Assembly (NCBI GenBank): GCA_913052435.1
Contig: CAJXDV010000041.1
Span: 1-7,971 of the forward strand
Direction: 5' to 3'
Length of the DNA stretch: 7,971 nt
Source: an uncultured Pelagibacteraceae bacterium
GTDB taxonomy: Bacteria > Pseudomonadota > Alphaproteobacteria > Pelagibacterales > Pelagibacteraceae
Positions 5,943-7,971 of this stretch are shown in pieces; position 1 is the stretch's first letter; every line of letters starts with the position of its first letter. The notes under the pieces are model-generated. The model saw only the letters and a program-made list of their open reading frames with translations, had not been told where the DNA came from and did not search any database. A program made the translations under genes and the position numbers.

Positions 5943-6842
5943 ATGGAATTATATCTAAAGTTATTTGAAATAATATTTCCTGTATTTTTTGTTATTGCTA
6001 TAGGCTATTTTTTAGGTAAGAAAAATCCAAATTTAGATACATCTTTTATCACAAATTATGCTGCAAATTTTGGAACTCCTTCTTTAATAATTTTTGCTTT
6101 AACTTCTACAGGTGTAACTTTTGCTATTTTTGCTGAATATTTTATTTATGCTTTAATACTACTTATAAATTTTGGAATTGTGGGAATAATCTTTTTAATT
6201 TTAATGAAAAAAGATTATATAAGAGAATTACCACCCTTTATTCTTCCCAACACTGGAAATATGGGCATTCCAATATGTTTATTTGCTTATGGAAAATTAG
6301 GAATGGGTGTAGCTGCCGCTATATCGTCTTTAGTAGTTTTTCTTCATTTTACATTAAATGTTTTTTTGGCAAAAAAAGAATTTGATTTTATTGTTGTTCT
6401 AAAAAGCCCTTCTTTTTATGCAATATTAATTATTGTAGCTTTTCTTTATTTTGAAATTGATATGCCACAGTTTGTTTTAAACACAGTAATGCTACTGGCC
6501 TACACAATGATTGTTCTTATTTTAATGTCTTTAGGAATAGCTTTAACTCAAATGAAGATTTTTTCATTTAAATCAGCTTTTATATCATCAATCGGAAGAG
6601 TTATTGTTGGTCCAATAATTGGATTTATACTTATTAAAATTTTTAATTTATCAGGTTTTGCTGCTGGAGTACTTTTAATTCAATCTTCTATGCCAAGTGC
6701 TATTTTATGTTACCTTGTTGCTTCAATGTATTCTCCCAAAGAGGTAGTTGATAACATTTCAAGTATGATTGTGTTATCTACCATTATGTCTTTAATTACT
6801 GTTCCTATTATTGTATTTGTTGCACTGAAATACTTTTCTTAA
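5943..6842 (+). CDS. AEC-family (auxin efflux carrier-like) permease
   Basis: A 299-residue inner-membrane protein with about 10 hydrophobic segments, roughly at 8-25, 38-57, 63-88, 97-116, 120-142, 156-171, 178-202, 213-235, 239-262 and 272-297. The AEC signature is visible as NFGTPSLIIFAL (42-53) and, in the fourth segment, PNTGNMGIP (102-110). A related pattern, QSSMPSA (247-253), recurs in the second half, as expected for the inverted-repeat fold. Bacterial members transport malate, malonate and other small organic acids or amino acids. The substrate here is unknown. The start is 2 bases after the hom stop, and its TAA shares one base with the next ATG. Confidence 0.87.
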   Translation: MELYLKLFEIIFPVFFVIAIGYFLGKKNPNLDTSFITNYAANFGTPSLIIFALTSTGVTFAIFAEYFIYALILLINFGIVGIIFLILMKKDYIRELPPFILPNTGNMGIPICLFAYGKLGMGVAAAISSLVVFLHFTLNVFLAKKEFDFIVVLKSPSFYAILIIVAFLYFEIDMPQFVLNTVMLLAYTMIVLILMSLGIALTQMKIFSFKSAFISSIGRVIVGPIIGFILIKIFNLSGFAAGVLLIQSSMPSAILCYLVASMYSPKEVVDNISSMIVLSTIMSLITVPIIVFVALKYFS

Positions 6843-7690
6843 TGAAGGCGATAATTTTAAATTTATCCGCATGGGTAATGTTACCAGTAATGGATGGCTT
6901 TGCTAAATATTTAAGCTCAACATTACCTATATTACAAATTACTTGGTCCAGATATTTTTTTACAGTTGTTTTTGTCTTGCCTATTATGTTGGTTTTTTTT
7001 AGAAAAAACCTAACTTGGACTGAACAACCTAAACTTCAATTAATTAGAGGGCTATTACTATTTTGTGCAAATATTTTATTTTTTTATTCAATATCAATTA
7101 TATCTTTAGCTAAAGCACTTACATTAGCCTTCATAGCTCCATTAATTGTAACTCTTTTATCTCCAATTTTATTAGGAGAAAAGGTGGGTTTTAGAAGATG
7201 GGCAGCTGTTATTGTAGGATTTATTGGTTCATTAATTGTAATAAGACCTGGTTTCGTAGAATTTAATCTAGCAAGTTTTGCAGCTTTAGGAACGGGAGTA
7301 ATGTATGGTTTTTATTTAATTGTAACTAGAAAATTGCATAATTCAGATAATCCACTTTTAACTCTTTTGTTAACTGGTACAGTAGGGGCCATTGTAGGTA
7401 GCATTATAATGCCTACAGTATGGGTTCAACCAACTATTAATGAATGGTATATGATGTTTGCTATTGGTTTTTTTGCTTCTTTAGGACATTTCTTCTTAAT
7501 ACTCTCATTAAGGTACGCAGATGCCTCTAAATTAGCTCCATTTGGCTATTTTGAGATAGTTCCTAACATCATTATAGGTTATTTCTTCTTTAATCATTTT
7601 CCTAATCAATGGCATTTCTTAGGTTTATTCATAATCATTAGTTCTGGTATTTACATATTTAGAAGAGAGATGTTAAATATGCCAAATTAA
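6842..7690 (+). CDS. EamA/DMT-superfamily permease
   Basis: A 282-residue protein with two EamA repeats (about 1-135 and 145-275) and about 10 transmembrane segments, in the inner membrane. First-repeat marks are the TWSRYFF segment (34-40) and LGEKVGFRRW (111-120) leading into a hydrophobic helix that ends IRPG (134-137). In the second repeat, RYADASKLAPFGYFEIV (224-240) holds the equivalent position. The superfamily includes the homoserine/threonine exporter RhtA and the rickettsial S-adenosylmethionine importer, both relevant to the neighbouring genes, but nothing visible assigns the substrate. The start overlaps the AEC stop by one base (TAATG). It is the last gene of the rightward unit. 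Confidence 0.87.
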   Translation: MKAIILNLSAWVMLPVMDGFAKYLSSTLPILQITWSRYFFTVVFVLPIMLVFFRKNLTWTEQPKLQLIRGLLLFCANILFFYSISIISLAKALTLAFIAPLIVTLLSPILLGEKVGFRRWAAVIVGFIGSLIVIRPGFVEFNLASFAALGTGVMYGFYLIVTRKLHNSDNPLLTLLLTGTVGAIVGSIIMPTVWVQPTINEWYMMFAIGFFASLGHFFLILSLRYADASKLAPFGYFEIVPNIIIGYFFFNHFPNQWHFLGLFIIISSGIYIFRREMLNMPN

Positions 7691-7971
7691 TAAAGTAACG
7701 ATATAGGATATAATATCTAAAATTTTACATAAAGTATATAGTATATACTATTGTAATTACATAATAAAATATATTATTTAATGTAATAATATAGAAGATA
7801 GATTTAGTAAATTATAATAAATGAAATAATGAACTATACGTGATTGAAGTATAATTAAATGATTAAAAGTAAATAAAATAAAGCTTTTTAATATTTAGAG
7901 CAATATTCAAAATAGGATATTTAATTACATCTAATAAAATGAAAAATTAGTAATATAAAATATCAGTAAAT
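7691..7971. other. A/T-rich intergenic tail with small repeats
   Basis: No plausible gene, tRNA or terminator with a G/C stem is visible. TAGTATATACTA (7739-7750) is a perfect 12-base palindrome, and GTAATTAC (7753-7760) is another of 8 bases. Two words recur in the same order: ATAGGATAT at 7703-7711 and 7912-7920, and TAATTACAT followed by AATAAAAT at 7754-7770 and 7922-7940 (the second with CT inserted). With so little G/C, chance repeats are likely. Confidence 0.4.

Overview
The window looks like a piece of a streamlined, very AT-rich alphaproteobacterial chromosome, most likely SAR11 (Pelagibacterales). The evidence is the extreme A/T bias (argC and hom are full of AAA, AAT and ATT codons), gene gaps of about 0 to 30 bases, the order rplM-rpsI-argC-small lipoprotein-hom, and a metY gene with a short structured leader of the type SAR11 is known for. 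I inferred the lineage by recognition, not by database search.

There are two divergent transcription units. The leftward unit (positions 2426 down to about 100) carries metY (O-acetylhomoserine sulfhydrylase) and an alpha/beta hydrolase whose start overlaps the metY stop as ATGA. Beyond the hydrolase lies a short reading-frame remnant (188-105, minus) that resembles the C-terminal end of a second metY/cystathionine-gamma-synthase family enzyme. The metY leader (2335 to about 2426) contains a compact stem-loop, a possible loop-to-Shine-Dalgarno pseudoknot and the clearest Shine-Dalgarno in the window. This is the position and architecture expected of a SAM-V riboswitch.

The rightward unit (2494-7690) carries rplM and rpsI, then an A/T-only hairpin with a T tract. 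After it come argC, a 70-residue lipoprotein, hom (homoserine dehydrogenase with an ACT domain), an AEC-family permease and an EamA/DMT-family permease. From argC onward the genes overlap or are separated by 1-2 bases, so they probably form one operon. Predicted promoters for rplM and argC place the transcript starts at or a few bases before the start codon.

The two units meet at 2433-2483, where the -35 hexamers of the metY and rplM promoters appear to overlap on opposite strands. Functionally, Hom makes homoserine, whose O-acetyl ester MetY converts to methionine or homocysteine. ArgC serves arginine synthesis. The two permeases could move amino acids or related metabolites, but their substrates cannot be read from the sequence. 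The final 281 bases (7691-7971) are almost pure A/T, with no gene visible.
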